Below are positions 18,680-26,309 of a stretch of 46,461 nt of DNA, one piece after another. The translations under genes were made by a program, and so were the position numbers. The notes beneath the pieces were generated by a model. The model saw only the letters and a list, made by a program, of their open reading frames with translations, did no database searches and was not told where the DNA came from. Every line of letters begins with the position of its first letter. The first letter of the stretch is position 1. This stretch comes from a bacterium (GTDB taxonomy: Bacteria > Zhuqueibacterota > QNDG01 > JABMRT01), in NCBI GenBank assembly GCA_011046415.1, contig DSAP01000076.1:1-46461 (forward strand), read 5' to 3'.

Positions 18680-19441
18680 TCAGAGACAGTTCGGACCGGC
18701 ATCGGACGTTGCGTCGCGTATGCCGGATTCCGGACGTTCAGCCGTGAACCGGTCCGGATTCATCCGGCCCGGCATGTCGATCCGCCCCGGGATGTTGAGT
18801 TGTTTTCGGATTTCCATCAGCTTGGCGATTTCTTCCGGCGGGATTTCCTGGACCCGTCCGATCTGCATGGCCTTATGGAGGATTCGGGCCGTATGTTCGA
18901 GCGTCTCCATCCGGTGATAGGCGGTCATCACATCCGCGCCGAGGGTGAGCGCGCCGTGGTTCGCGAGCAGCACGGCGTCCGATTTCCGGAGGAAAGGGCG
19001 GATCGCGAGGGGGATTTCCGGCGTGGAGGGCGTGCCGTAGGGCGCGATCCGGACCACGCCGAGCGTCAGCACCGCCTCGGGAAGGATATGTCTGTCGAGG
19101 GGGATGCCGGCCACGGCGAACGCGGTCGCAACCGGCGGATGCGCGTGCACCACCCCGCAGACGTCTTCCCGTTGCCTGTAAACCTCGATGTGCATCCTGA
19201 CCTCGCTGGAGGGGCGATACCGGGAATCCGGGGTCAGGAGGACACGGCCGTCCGGATCGACGCGGAGGATCATCTCCGGGGTCATGAACCCCTTGCTCAC
19301 CCCCGTCGGCGTGGTCAGGAGGGTGCCGTCCTCGCAGCGGACGGAGATATTGCCGTCGTTGGCCGCGATGTATCCCCGCTGCCAGAGTCTCCGGCCGATC
19401 TCCAGGATCGTCTGAACCGGATCCGATTCATTACAGATCAT
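18680..19441 (-). CDS. fucA: Class II aldolase, L-fuculose-1-phosphate aldolase
   Basis: A zinc-dependent class II (AraD/FucA-type) aldolase of about 253 residues that cleaves L-fuculose-1-phosphate to dihydroxyacetone phosphate and L-lactaldehyde. The phosphate-binding loop NDGNISVR, the TPTGVSKG loop, the SSEVRMH acid residue, the zinc ligands in VVHAHPP and the third zinc His in ANHGALTLG are all present. The family start is uncertain: ATG 19441 ([10 protein letters not shown]) fits the usual length, while the track uses TTG 19480; neither has a good ribosome binding site. It is the first gene of the fucose operon, followed by fucI after 38 bases. Rhamnulose-1-phosphate specificity cannot be excluded, but the adjacent FucI favours fuculose. 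Confidence 0.88.
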   Translation of the reverse strand: MICNESDPVQTILEIGRRLWQRGYIAANDGNISVRCEDGTLLTTPTGVSKGFMTPEMILRVDPDGRVLLTPDSRYRPSSEVRMHIEVYRQREDVCGVVHAHPPVATAFAVAGIPLDRHILPEAVLTLGVVRIAPYGTPSTPEIPLAIRPFLRKSDAVLLANHGALTLGADVMTAYHRMETLEHTARILHKAMQIGRVQEIPPEEIAKLMEIRKQLNIPGRIDMPGRMNPDRFTAERPESGIRDATSDAGPNCL

Positions 19442-19511
19442 GTCAACGCTTTCTGTGATTGATTGCTTCCCTGGGGACAACGGATAAAAAGTTACGAGTT
19501 ACAAGCTCCTC

Positions 19512-19539
19512 TTTAACTTATAACTTTTAACTTATAACT
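19512..19539. repeat. Tandem 14-bp repeat TTTAACTTATAACT (two copies)
   Basis: Two exact head-to-tail copies of TTTAACTTATAACT (19512-19525 and 19526-19539) lie in the 180-base gap between fucA and rfbC. Related fragments (GTTACGAGTTACAAG, GTTACTTG) flank them, so the array is a degenerate low-complexity block. Nothing else is visible in this gap. Confidence 0.75.
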
Positions 19540-19624
19540 TGTTACTTGTCTTCTGAAATCTTAAAACCGTGATCCTGACTTCTGCTGAGATCCCGGCGCC
19601 TGATGTCACTTTCCCCTCCCCAAG

Positions 19625-20188
19625 TCACCCGGAATAATTGATCCCGATCTCCTCCGCATCCCTGAGGAGCGGCAGTTTCGCATCTTTCTCGGAGAGGACC
19701 GGATCCGGAACCGGCCACGCGATGCCGATTTCCGGATCATCCCAGCGGATGCCGCGATCCAGGTCAAAGGCGTACTCGGCCGTGCATTTATACATGAAAT
19801 CCACCGTGTCGCTGAGCACGCAGAATCCGTGCGCGAATCCGGGAGGGATGTAAAGCATTTCGGAGTCGTCGCCCGTGAGGGTAACCGAAATCCATTTGCC
19901 GAATGTCGGGGATCCTTTACGGATATCGACCGCCACATCGAACAATTCCCCCTGAAGGACGCGGACAAGCTTGCCCTGTGCCGCGGGCTGCTTCTGATAA
20001 TGCAGTCCCCGGATCACGCCGTGGATGGAATGTGAATGATTGTCCTGCACGAAACACCCGTCGATCCCCAGCCTGCGGAATTCGGTGGCTTTATAGGTCT
20101 CTTCGAAATATCCGCGCGCATCCTGAAAGCGCGCGGTGCTGATAAGCAGGATATCCGGGATTTCAAGTCGCTGACAGGTAAAGGGCAT
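19625..20188 (-). CDS. rfbC: dTDP-4-dehydrorhamnose 3,5-epimerase
   Basis: RfbC (RmlC) epimerises dTDP-4-keto-6-deoxyglucose at C3 and C5 in dTDP-L-rhamnose synthesis, in the cytoplasm. The 187-residue cupin matches family length. Signatures are DARGYFEETYKATEF, QDNHSHSIHGVIRGLHYQ with the catalytic His, GKLVRVLQGELFDVAVDIRKGSPTFGKW, and LYIPPGFAHGFCVLSD. The C-terminus DDPEIGIAWP is also typical. The other three rml genes are not in the window, so rfbC is either isolated or its partners lie elsewhere. It is on the same strand as the fucose operon but separated by about 180 bases and the repeat block, and probably is transcribed separately. Confidence 0.95.
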   Translation of the reverse strand: MPFTCQRLEIPDILLISTARFQDARGYFEETYKATEFRRLGIDGCFVQDNHSHSIHGVIRGLHYQKQPAAQGKLVRVLQGELFDVAVDIRKGSPTFGKWISVTLTGDDSEMLYIPPGFAHGFCVLSDTVDFMYKCTAEYAFDLDRGIRWDDPEIGIAWPVPDPVLSEKDAKLPLLRDAEEIGINYSG

Positions 20189-20268
20189 GCGTGATCCTCA
20201 ATGAAAATGACTGTATCAGGGGAACAATTTAAGAAGAAATCGAACCGATTGCAAACCGGAAAACAGGA

Positions 20269-21696
20269 TCAGGATCCGGCCTGCGCGCAATAATCCGGAT
20301 ATTCACGCCGCAGCAGGGCCATCGCACTATGCGCGAGGGATTCATTGCGCAGTTTATTCCTGAGAATTTGCGCCGTCCGGTAAATGGCCCCCGCGCGCAT
20401 GGGACTCCTGGGGAATCGTTTGATATAAGCGCCGAATATCGACACCGCCGCCTTGTAATAACCGTTTTTTTCGAGCATCAACGCCGTATGATACAGATTG
20501 GATTCGGACAAATCCTGGTGCATGCCGAGTCCCTTGACTTCCTTGAAAACATTCAGGGCGCCCTCAACGTCTTCCGTCTCGAAAAGTGTCTCGAGTGCGC
20601 GGTTATAATGAATCATGGCGTCGCCCTGAAAACCCCGCCTGTAGACCAGGCGTGCCATCTCGAGACGCGCCGTTCCGTCCTCGGGAGTTTTCCTCAAAAG
20701 CGTCTCCAGACGGAGGACTTCCTCCATGGCCGCCGATTCGGTCCCGGCGGCCGCGGTCACTGCGGCGAAATCCTGCCGGAGGGATGATTCAGGCTGTGAT
20801 TCCACGGCGGAAACGGAACCGGATCCAGGCTCCGACTCGCCGCGGTCCAGATATTTCGTCACGATCGCGAATAATCCGCCGAATGCAAATCCGCCGACAT
20901 GTGCCCAGTGCGCCGTGCCGGTTGCGAATCCCTGCCGGGCGTAAAACAACTCCTGGAGGAACCAGAAAGGCAGAACGACATATGCCGCCACGGTAAATGT
21001 GCCGACCCGGACTCGGATCAAAAGCCAGATAAAATACCAGAAGCGGATTTTAATATTGTAGTGATGGATGAGAAACGCACCCATTACGCCTGCCACGGCG
21101 CCGGAAGCACCGATCAGGGGAACGGTGCTGCCGGCTGAAAAAGAAGTATGAATGAGACAGGCCGCGATTCCGGATGCGAGATAGAAAACCAGAAATCGGG
21201 CCCATTTCCAGTCGTCTTCGATATTGCATCCCACGATCCACAGAAACAGCATATTGAAGAAGACATGCATGAAACCGCCATGCACGAACAAAGAAGTCAG
21301 CATCCGGGAGATCTGGGGAGACGCGGGAATATACCCCCATTGGTTGTAAAACATCCCGGTTCTTTTCTCATCGAATGTCTCGATGAGATTCTTCCATTCT
21401 TCATATGCCTCATGATCCGTGGAGACCAGCCCTTCACTCAGAAATCTCGCATGCACCTCTTCAGGAGAGAGGGTATGCCAGGAAGCGGGATCCGATCTGT
21501 ATGCGGACGATTCGGTGAGAATGGAAATTTCGATCTCGAGCAACCGCTGATTGATGGCGGCCAGTTCATCCATCTGACGGGTGACGATTTTCTGGGTAAA
21601 AACCCAGATCAGGAGATTCAGGGTGATCAGCCCCATCGTGAGATACGGCAGTCTCACGGTGTCTTTCTCTGTGCGTATGGGAAGAAATAAAAACAT
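20269..21696 (-). CDS. Rhomboid-family intramembrane serine protease with C-terminal TPR region
   Basis: A 475-residue inner-membrane protein. Residues about 15-290 are a rhomboid fold of six or more helices. The catalytic Ser is S198 in LIGASGAV and the His is H266 in HWAHVGGFAFGG; the oxyanion-side motif HxxFNM is present at 144-149. A large hydrophilic loop L1 (about 40-115) precedes the second helix. After a Ser/Glu-rich linker, residues about 330-470 are helical and TPR-like (GFQGDAMIHYNRALETLFET, NLYHTALMLEKNGYYKAAVS), so the cytoplasmic tail may bind substrates or partners. Members cleave transmembrane segments of client proteins; the client here is unknown. The promoter candidate at 21789-21816 contains a perfect palindrome. 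Confidence 0.9.
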   Translation of the reverse strand: MFLFLPIRTEKDTVRLPYLTMGLITLNLLIWVFTQKIVTRQMDELAAINQRLLEIEISILTESSAYRSDPASWHTLSPEEVHARFLSEGLVSTDHEAYEEWKNLIETFDEKRTGMFYNQWGYIPASPQISRMLTSLFVHGGFMHVFFNMLFLWIVGCNIEDDWKWARFLVFYLASGIAACLIHTSFSAGSTVPLIGASGAVAGVMGAFLIHHYNIKIRFWYFIWLLIRVRVGTFTVAAYVVLPFWFLQELFYARQGFATGTAHWAHVGGFAFGGLFAIVTKYLDRGESEPGSGSVSAVESQPESSLRQDFAAVTAAAGTESAAMEEVLRLETLLRKTPEDGTARLEMARLVYRRGFQGDAMIHYNRALETLFETEDVEGALNVFKEVKGLGMHQDLSESNLYHTALMLEKNGYYKAAVSIFGAYIKRFPRSPMRAGAIYRTAQILRNKLRNESLAHSAMALLRREYPDYCAQAGS

Positions 21697-21774
21697 CGCG
21701 CTCCCCCCGATGGCATCATCTGATCAACCGGTAACCGGATCGGACACCCGGTTCGTCGACGGAAAGCAATTACA

Positions 21775-21793
21775 AATATTATGCCATAATATT
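21775..21793. promoter_or_regulatory. 19-bp palindrome, probable operator of the rhomboid gene
   Basis: AATATTATG and CATAATATT are perfect inverted arms around a single C. The element overlaps the -10 box and start-site region of the rhomboid promoter candidate, the usual position of a repressor site. The cognate regulator is unknown. Confidence 0.4.
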
Positions 21794-21816
21794 ATTTCAG
21801 GGGAAATTCCAGACAA
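21789..21816 (-). promoter_or_regulatory. Putative promoter of the rhomboid gene
   Basis: On the minus strand TTGTCT (21816-21811), 16 bases and TAATAT (21794-21789) lie about 90 bases upstream of the ATG at 21696. Confidence 0.45.
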
Positions 21817-21864
21817 TTGACCGCCGGATCTGTCGCGCGGCCCATATTCATGACCGGATTGTGC

Positions 21865-22407
21865 TTATTCTGAGGGGCAGGTCTGGTTGGGAGGAAGAAT
21901 TCTCATTGCGCTTTCCTCTATCGCGCGTCGATGCGCCTGGCTGAGATATTCCCGGACGCCCATGTGCCGTATTTCAGAAAACAGGGCGATTCGGTGCTGC
22001 CTGAGATCGGGATTCAATCCGTTCAGTACGGCACAGGATTCGATCGTCTCGCATTCCCAGCAACCCGCAATCTCCTGATGTTCGCAGCACCGGCGTACGC
22101 GGCAGTTCTTCGAGGCATCGCTTAGCCTGCAGATCCGGGTGCAGCGCAGGGAATCGAGTTCGCACAGCGCGTCTGAAAATCGCCGGTAATCGGCCAGATC
22201 ACGAAACCGGCCCGAGAACTCATGGACGCCTTCGGCCGTCTTCTGAAACTGCGCATCCTTGAGACGGCGGAGCAGTTCTTTGGCCAGGTCTGCGATCTCG
22301 CCCCTGTATAGATGGCAACTTCCGCAGTAATGGCCGCAGAATGCAATCCACGTTTCGCTGATCGGAATGGATTCCATGGATAAGCGGGATCTTTGGGTGT
22401 CACGCAT
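21865..22407 (-). CDS. DUF3795-like cysteine-rich protein
   Basis: A 180-residue soluble protein with about a dozen cysteines, resembling the DUF3795 family. The N-terminal motif AFCGHYCGSCHLYRGEI and the later GCWECETIESC are typical of that family, in which the cysteines probably bind zinc or an iron-sulfur cluster. Other clusters of cysteines are RCTRIC and NCRVRRCC. No enzymatic role is established for the family. The start ATG 22407 is supported by AGAGGA seven bases upstream. It lies between a PHP phosphatase gene (73 bases upstream) and the rhomboid gene, on the same strand, without an obvious functional link. DUF3795 genes are common in anaerobes, which agrees with the general picture of the window. 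Confidence 0.75.
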   Translation of the reverse strand: MRDTQRSRLSMESIPISETWIAFCGHYCGSCHLYRGEIADLAKELLRRLKDAQFQKTAEGVHEFSGRFRDLADYRRFSDALCELDSLRCTRICRLSDASKNCRVRRCCEHQEIAGCWECETIESCAVLNGLNPDLRQHRIALFSEIRHMGVREYLSQAHRRAIEESAMRILPPNQTCPSE

Positions 22408-22479
22408 GATGCAGTCCTCTGATGATCGGGACTTTGAATGTTACCCATTTTTCTCCGGGAATCCAAGCAAAATATCCCG

Positions 22480-23322
22480 TCACCGGAGATGGGAGATCGG
22501 CAGACAGGATTTCTTGCGTCCCTGAAAAACGGACAAATACCGCCATCCGATCGATTCAAGACGTTGAAGGGCGTCTTCGAAATGTCGGGCGATTTGTCCC
22601 GGATGATGGGCGTCGCTGCCGATGACCACATCGATCCCTTTTTCGAATGCCATCCTGAGTATCCGATCATCCGGATAGGGTTCATGCATCACGGCGCGAT
22701 CGACTCCCCCCGTATTCAATTCGATCGTCAGATTGTGCTCGCGTATCCGATCGAGTATGTCCGCGACACGCTCCCAGTCGACACTTCCCGGGAATCCGAG
22801 TCCCAGCTTTTTGGGAAGATCGAGATGCGCAATCACATCGCACAGACGTGAACGGATCAGGGCTTCGAGGGTGTCCCAGTACCGCCGCCAGAGTCCGGCG
22901 GTTCCGCCCAGTGCGTCGATCCGCGCCTCCAGGTAGTCCGCATCGTAATCGATGACGATCCCGTCGAGAAGATGCACCGAGCCGAATACCACATCATAGG
23001 CATGTTTTGCGAGTCCGGCAGCCGTATAGGATTCATGCCCGGGCAGATAATCGATTTCGGCACCCAGCCGGATGCGTATCCGATCCCGGTACCGAACCCC
23101 GGCTTCGCGAACCTCCGCCAGATACCCGTCCCACATCCCTGAAGGCACCACGCAATCCGGCACGTCGATCCGGAACTCCGGGGGATAGGGAAAATGTTCG
23201 GCGAATCCGATCTCGGTCATTCCTTTCCGGATCGCAGCCTGAACCATCCCGTCGACGGAACCCGCGGCATGTCCGCAGTATCGGGTATGAAGATGATAAT
23301 CGGGTGGAATGCGCCTCTGCAT
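22480..23322 (-). CDS. PHP-family phosphatase, histidinol-phosphatase-like
   Basis: A 280-residue metal-dependent phosphatase of the PHP superfamily, most like the HisK/HisJ type that dephosphorylates L-histidinol phosphate. The PHP metal ligands appear in order: DYHLHTRYCGHA, AEHFP, GAEID, GSVHLLD, IAHLDLPKKLG, ELNTGG and GSDAHHPGQI. HxHTxxCGHA at the start is the usual opening of histidinol-phosphatases. I begin at ATG 23322 (MQRRIPPDYHLH); the longer track ORF adds residues without similarity and runs into the argG stop. No other his genes are nearby, so either the pathway is scattered or the enzyme acts on another phosphomonoester. It follows argG by about 130 bases containing terminator-like hairpins. 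Confidence 0.82.
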   Translation of the reverse strand: MQRRIPPDYHLHTRYCGHAAGSVDGMVQAAIRKGMTEIGFAEHFPYPPEFRIDVPDCVVPSGMWDGYLAEVREAGVRYRDRIRIRLGAEIDYLPGHESYTAAGLAKHAYDVVFGSVHLLDGIVIDYDADYLEARIDALGGTAGLWRRYWDTLEALIRSRLCDVIAHLDLPKKLGLGFPGSVDWERVADILDRIREHNLTIELNTGGVDRAVMHEPYPDDRILRMAFEKGIDVVIGSDAHHPGQIARHFEDALQRLESIGWRYLSVFQGRKKSCLPISHLR

Positions 23323-23399
23323 GAGTATCCCGCCAATTGTCAAATTGTCAATCGAGCGTGGAGAATCCCGACGCGTTCCAGACTGTCCCCAAAGGACAA

Positions 23400-23422
23400 C
23401 CCCCGACGACAAGTATCGGGGG
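23400..23422 (-). terminator. Terminator-like hairpin after argG
   Basis: CCCCCGA and TCGGGGG form a strong 7-bp stem with a nine-base loop; a second small hairpin (TGTCC/GGACA) follows directly in the argG direction. Only a short T-rich stretch accompanies them, so efficiency is uncertain. Confidence 0.4.
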
Positions 23423-23450
23423 GGCGTACGGAATTCGTTGACAGGCGGGA

Positions 23451-24710
23451 TCAATCCCGTTTAAAAATCGAATAATCCGGATGATCATAGTCCGTCGATC
23501 CGGTGCCGTTGAGTTTGAGCATGGCCCTGACCTTCAGCGGCAGGCCGAAACAGTTGATGAATCCCTCGGCGTCTTTCTGGTCATAAACATCGTCCTCGCC
23601 GAATGTCGCATAATCTTCGCGGTACAGTGAATAGGGCGACTGCCGGCCGGCGATCATGACATTACCCTTGTAAAGCTTGAGTTTGACCGTTCCGGTGACG
23701 TGCTTCTGGGTGCTGGTCACAAAGCCGTCCAGCGCCTCTCTCAGGGGCGTAAACCACTTGCCGTAATAGACCAGTTCGGCGTATTTCGGGGCCAGGGACT
23801 CCTTGAAATGCAGTGTATCGGCGTCGAGAACCAGGCTCTCGATTTCCCGATGGGCCGCGTAAAGCAGGGTGCCGCCCGGAGTCTCATACACGCCGCGTGA
23901 TTTGATGCCCACCAGCCGGTTTTCGACCATATCCACGATCCCGATGCCGTTTCTGGATGCGATCCGGTTCAACCGGATCATGATCTCGAGCGGGGAGAGC
24001 CGTTCACCCTCCACGCCCACGGGAATACCCTTCTCGAAATCGATCTGTACCGCTTCGGGGTTATCCGGCGCCTTTTCGGGCGGTGTGACAATCTCAAACA
24101 GGTTATCAGGGGGCGCTTTCCAGGGATCCTCGAGAATGCCGCCCTCGCTCGAACGGTGCCAGAGGTTGGTGTCGTTGCTGTAAATCTTCTCTTCGGTCAC
24201 GGTACAGGGAATGTTGTGTTTTTGGGCGTATGCGATCGCCTGTTCGCGGGACCGGATATCCCATTCGCGCCAAGGTGCGATGACTCTCAGTTTGGGATTC
24301 ATGGCCTTGAATGTCAGTTCGAACCGTACCTGATCGTTGCCCTTGCCGGTACAACCGTGTGAAAGCGCATCGGCGCCTTCCATCTCTGCGATTTCGACCA
24401 TGCGTTTGGCGATCAGGGGACGGGAGAGCGCCGAACCGAGCAGATACCGCCCTTCATAGATGGCGCCGGCTCGCATGGTGGGGAAAATGTAATTCCGGAT
24501 GAATTCATCCCGTAAATCCTCGATGTAGACCTTGCTGGCGCCCGAGGCGAGGGCCTTCTCCTCGAGACCGTCGAGTTCATCGTCCTGACCGACACCGCCC
24601 GTGACCGCGATTACTTCGCAGCCGTAATTTTCACGAAGCCAGGGGATGATAATCGAAGTATCCAGACCACCTGAATAGGCCAGTACGGCCTTACGGACTC
24701 CTGCTTTCAT
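23451..24710 (-). CDS. argG: Argininosuccinate synthase
   Basis: ArgG joins citrulline and aspartate with ATP to form argininosuccinate, the penultimate step of arginine synthesis, in the cytoplasm. The 419 residues cover the whole family length. The PP-loop AYSGGLDTS lies near the N-terminus; [13 protein letters not shown], the citrulline/aspartate contacts in this region, and [17 protein letters not shown] are all well conserved. The gene lies 44 bases downstream of argR on the same strand, so it is very likely in one transcript with its own regulator and controlled by the operator region near 25313-25341. argH is not next to it in this window. Confidence 0.97.
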   Translation of the reverse strand: MKAGVRKAVLAYSGGLDTSIIIPWLRENYGCEVIAVTGGVGQDDELDGLEEKALASGASKVYIEDLRDEFIRNYIFPTMRAGAIYEGRYLLGSALSRPLIAKRMVEIAEMEGADALSHGCTGKGNDQVRFELTFKAMNPKLRVIAPWREWDIRSREQAIAYAQKHNIPCTVTEEKIYSNDTNLWHRSSEGGILEDPWKAPPDNLFEIVTPPEKAPDNPEAVQIDFEKGIPVGVEGERLSPLEIMIRLNRIASRNGIGIVDMVENRLVGIKSRGVYETPGGTLLYAAHREIESLVLDADTLHFKESLAPKYAELVYYGKWFTPLREALDGFVTSTQKHVTGTVKLKLYKGNVMIAGRQSPYSLYREDYATFGEDDVYDQKDAEGFINCFGLPLKVRAMLKLNGTGSTDYDHPDYSIFKRD

Positions 24711-24754
24711 TCCTGCTATGCTCCTTCTTTCAGTCTCTTCATGGATATTGGATT

Positions 24755-25216
24755 CTATTTTGAAGCGATAATCTCGTTCAGTTTGTGCATGACAGACCCG
24801 ACATCTTCAGGGGATTTGGTTATGACAAGGATCGTATCGTCACCGGCGATCGTGCCGATTATATCAGACCACCCGATCTCATCCAGGCACTTTGCCAGCC
24901 CCGAGGCGTTTCCCGAAACCGTCTTCAACACCAGAAAATTATCCACAACGATACTGTCGGTTAAAAAATCGACGAGTTCTTTCTTAAGCATCAATCCGAC
25001 GTGAAACATTTCCCGTTCTTTCGTCTGTACAAAACGGAATCGTCCTTCCTTGCTCCTGATCTTGATGATGCCCAGTTCCTTCAAGTCTTTCGAAAGTGTG
25101 GACTGGCTGATCTCGATACCCTGTTTCGTCAATTCATCGAGCATGACCTGTTGTGATTCGACATTCTCCGACTCGATCAGCCTGAGGATGTGAAAATGAC
25201 GGTTTTTCTTGCCCAT
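24755..25216 (-). CDS. argR: Arginine repressor ArgR
   Basis: A hexameric arginine-responsive DNA-binding protein of 153 residues. The N-terminal winged helix ([21 protein letters not shown], then [17 protein letters not shown]) contacts ARG boxes; the C-terminal domain carries the oligomerisation and arginine-binding segment ([31 protein letters not shown]). I start at ATG 25216 (MGKKNRHFH), with GGAAGGAG ideally placed upstream; the TTG in the track at 25234 overlaps that ribosome binding site. argG follows after 44 bases. A palindromic site in the promoter suggests autoregulation, as is common for ArgR. Confidence 0.95.
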   Translation of the reverse strand: MGKKNRHFHILRLIESENVESQQVMLDELTKQGIEISQSTLSKDLKELGIIKIRSKEGRFRFVQTKEREMFHVGLMLKKELVDFLTDSIVVDNFLVLKTVSGNASGLAKCLDEIGWSDIIGTIAGDDTILVITKSPEDVGSVMHKLNEIIASK

Positions 25217-25312
25217 GTCATTGACTCCTTCCAAACCGGTTCAAAGGGAAACGCACGGCGGACTACCGACCCGATGCGGAAAAAACCTTCCGGAAGACGT
25301 TATTTACCGTTC

Positions 25313-25341
25313 AATATATGAATAAATTCATTCGAAAACAA
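25313..25341 (-). promoter_or_regulatory. Putative argR-argG promoter with palindromic ARG-box-like site
   Basis: On the minus strand TTGTTT (25341-25336), a 17-base spacer and TATATT (25318-25313) form a good promoter about 90 bases before argR. The spacer contains the inverted repeat ATGAAT-AA-ATTCAT (plus strand 25318-25331), whose TGAAT/ATTCA halves match an ARG box, although the centre is two bases shorter than the E. coli consensus. Two direct copies of TCATATATTG, 27 bases apart, flank the site. Confidence 0.5.
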
Positions 25342-25401
25342 TATATGAGTGAAAAGTATTCGTATTGGATTAAAAAAGTTGGAAATGAGAAATGACCTGG
25401 T

Positions 25402-26160
25402 TTACCGGATCAAGTGAGCCAGATAGATCAGTTTGATTTCACGGCTGCTGCCCGGTACGTTTTCCCGGTTCTCGAGGATGTTCTTCCAGCAGAATTCGAC
25501 ATAGAACCGCTGGGCCACGGACCACCGGACCCCTGCATTAAGATACCCTTTTCCTGCCCCGAGGGTGTTGTCGCTGTTGTCGTTGATGGCCGCGTCATAT
25601 TCTCCGAGGACGACCAGGTCGGGATTGATCCATTTGTGAAAACCGGCGAACACATTGAGATCCCTGTCCCCGTCCTCATTCTCGAGGCTGTAATTCAGGC
25701 CGGCGTGCATCCCCAATCCGCCCAGAAACGAGGTGTTCTTGCCGGCGACGGCATAAAATCCGCGTGATTTGATGGCATAGCGTTTCATGGATTTGTGATA
25801 ACCGCCGTATCCCTGGGAATTAAATCCGATCATCACCGCGGGAGAAAGCATCTGCTCCTCGAAGAGCAGGTACTGCAGATGCACGCAGGGCAATGGATTC
25901 ATCTCCGGCTTGCCTGTGCCGATGATATTTGTCCCGCCGTAACTGACGCCCATCCCGAGATGATCCGTGAGGCAGACGAGCACGGAAGAAAGCAGCCCGC
26001 CCCCCGGATAGATACGCAACTCGGCCGACACGACGCCCTGATGCAGTGCCCGGGCAATCGGGACATCGATTAATTGTCCCAGCCCGAGGGCGCCCGGCTG
26101 CGAGAAAATGATCGGAACGAACAGGAAGAATACAATCAACCCGCGAATCAGAGCATGCAT
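25402..26160 (-). CDS. Predicted outer-membrane beta-barrel protein, unknown function
   Basis: A 252-residue exported protein with a signal peptide (LIRGLIVFFLFVPIIFS, cleaved before QPGALG). The mature part is rich in glycine, aromatic residues and alternating strands (GFYAVAGKNTSFLGGLGMHAGLNYSL, DLNVFAGFHKWINPDLVVLGEYDAAIN, YLNAGVRWSVAQRFYVEFCWKNI), consistent with an outer-membrane beta-barrel of about ten strands, somewhat like YjbH-type or DUF-type barrels. I do not recognise a specific family. The start ATG 26160 has AGGAG upstream at good spacing; the track ORF extends 37 codons too far. It is separated from the FadL-like gene by a terminator and from argR by the argR promoter region. 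Confidence 0.72.
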   Translation of the reverse strand: MHALIRGLIVFFLFVPIIFSQPGALGLGQLIDVPIARALHQGVVSAELRIYPGGGLLSSVLVCLTDHLGMGVSYGGTNIIGTGKPEMNPLPCVHLQYLLFEEQMLSPAVMIGFNSQGYGGYHKSMKRYAIKSRGFYAVAGKNTSFLGGLGMHAGLNYSLENEDGDRDLNVFAGFHKWINPDLVVLGEYDAAINDNSDNTLGAGKGYLNAGVRWSVAQRFYVEFCWKNILENRENVPGSSREIKLIYLAHLIR

Positions 26161-26250
26161 GGACAGGTTCTCCTGCGTATTTTCTTTTGGGAATGGTAAA
26201 AAATACAGGAAATCCGCACCAAAGTCAAGGTGAATTGATCCGGAGCAGGA

Positions 26251-26283
26251 TAAAAAAAAACCTGCTTCCAAAAAGAAAGCAGG
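26251..26283 (-). terminator. Intrinsic terminator after the FadL-like gene
   Basis: On the minus strand CCTGCTT and AAGCAGG form a perfect 7-bp stem around TTCTTTTTGG-like loop sequence, immediately followed by nine T residues (plus-strand A-run 26252-26260). It ends the lipoprotein/FadL-like operon. Confidence 0.85.
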
Positions 26284-26309
26284 CCCTTATCCGTGATTAC
26301 GTTCTCGTT

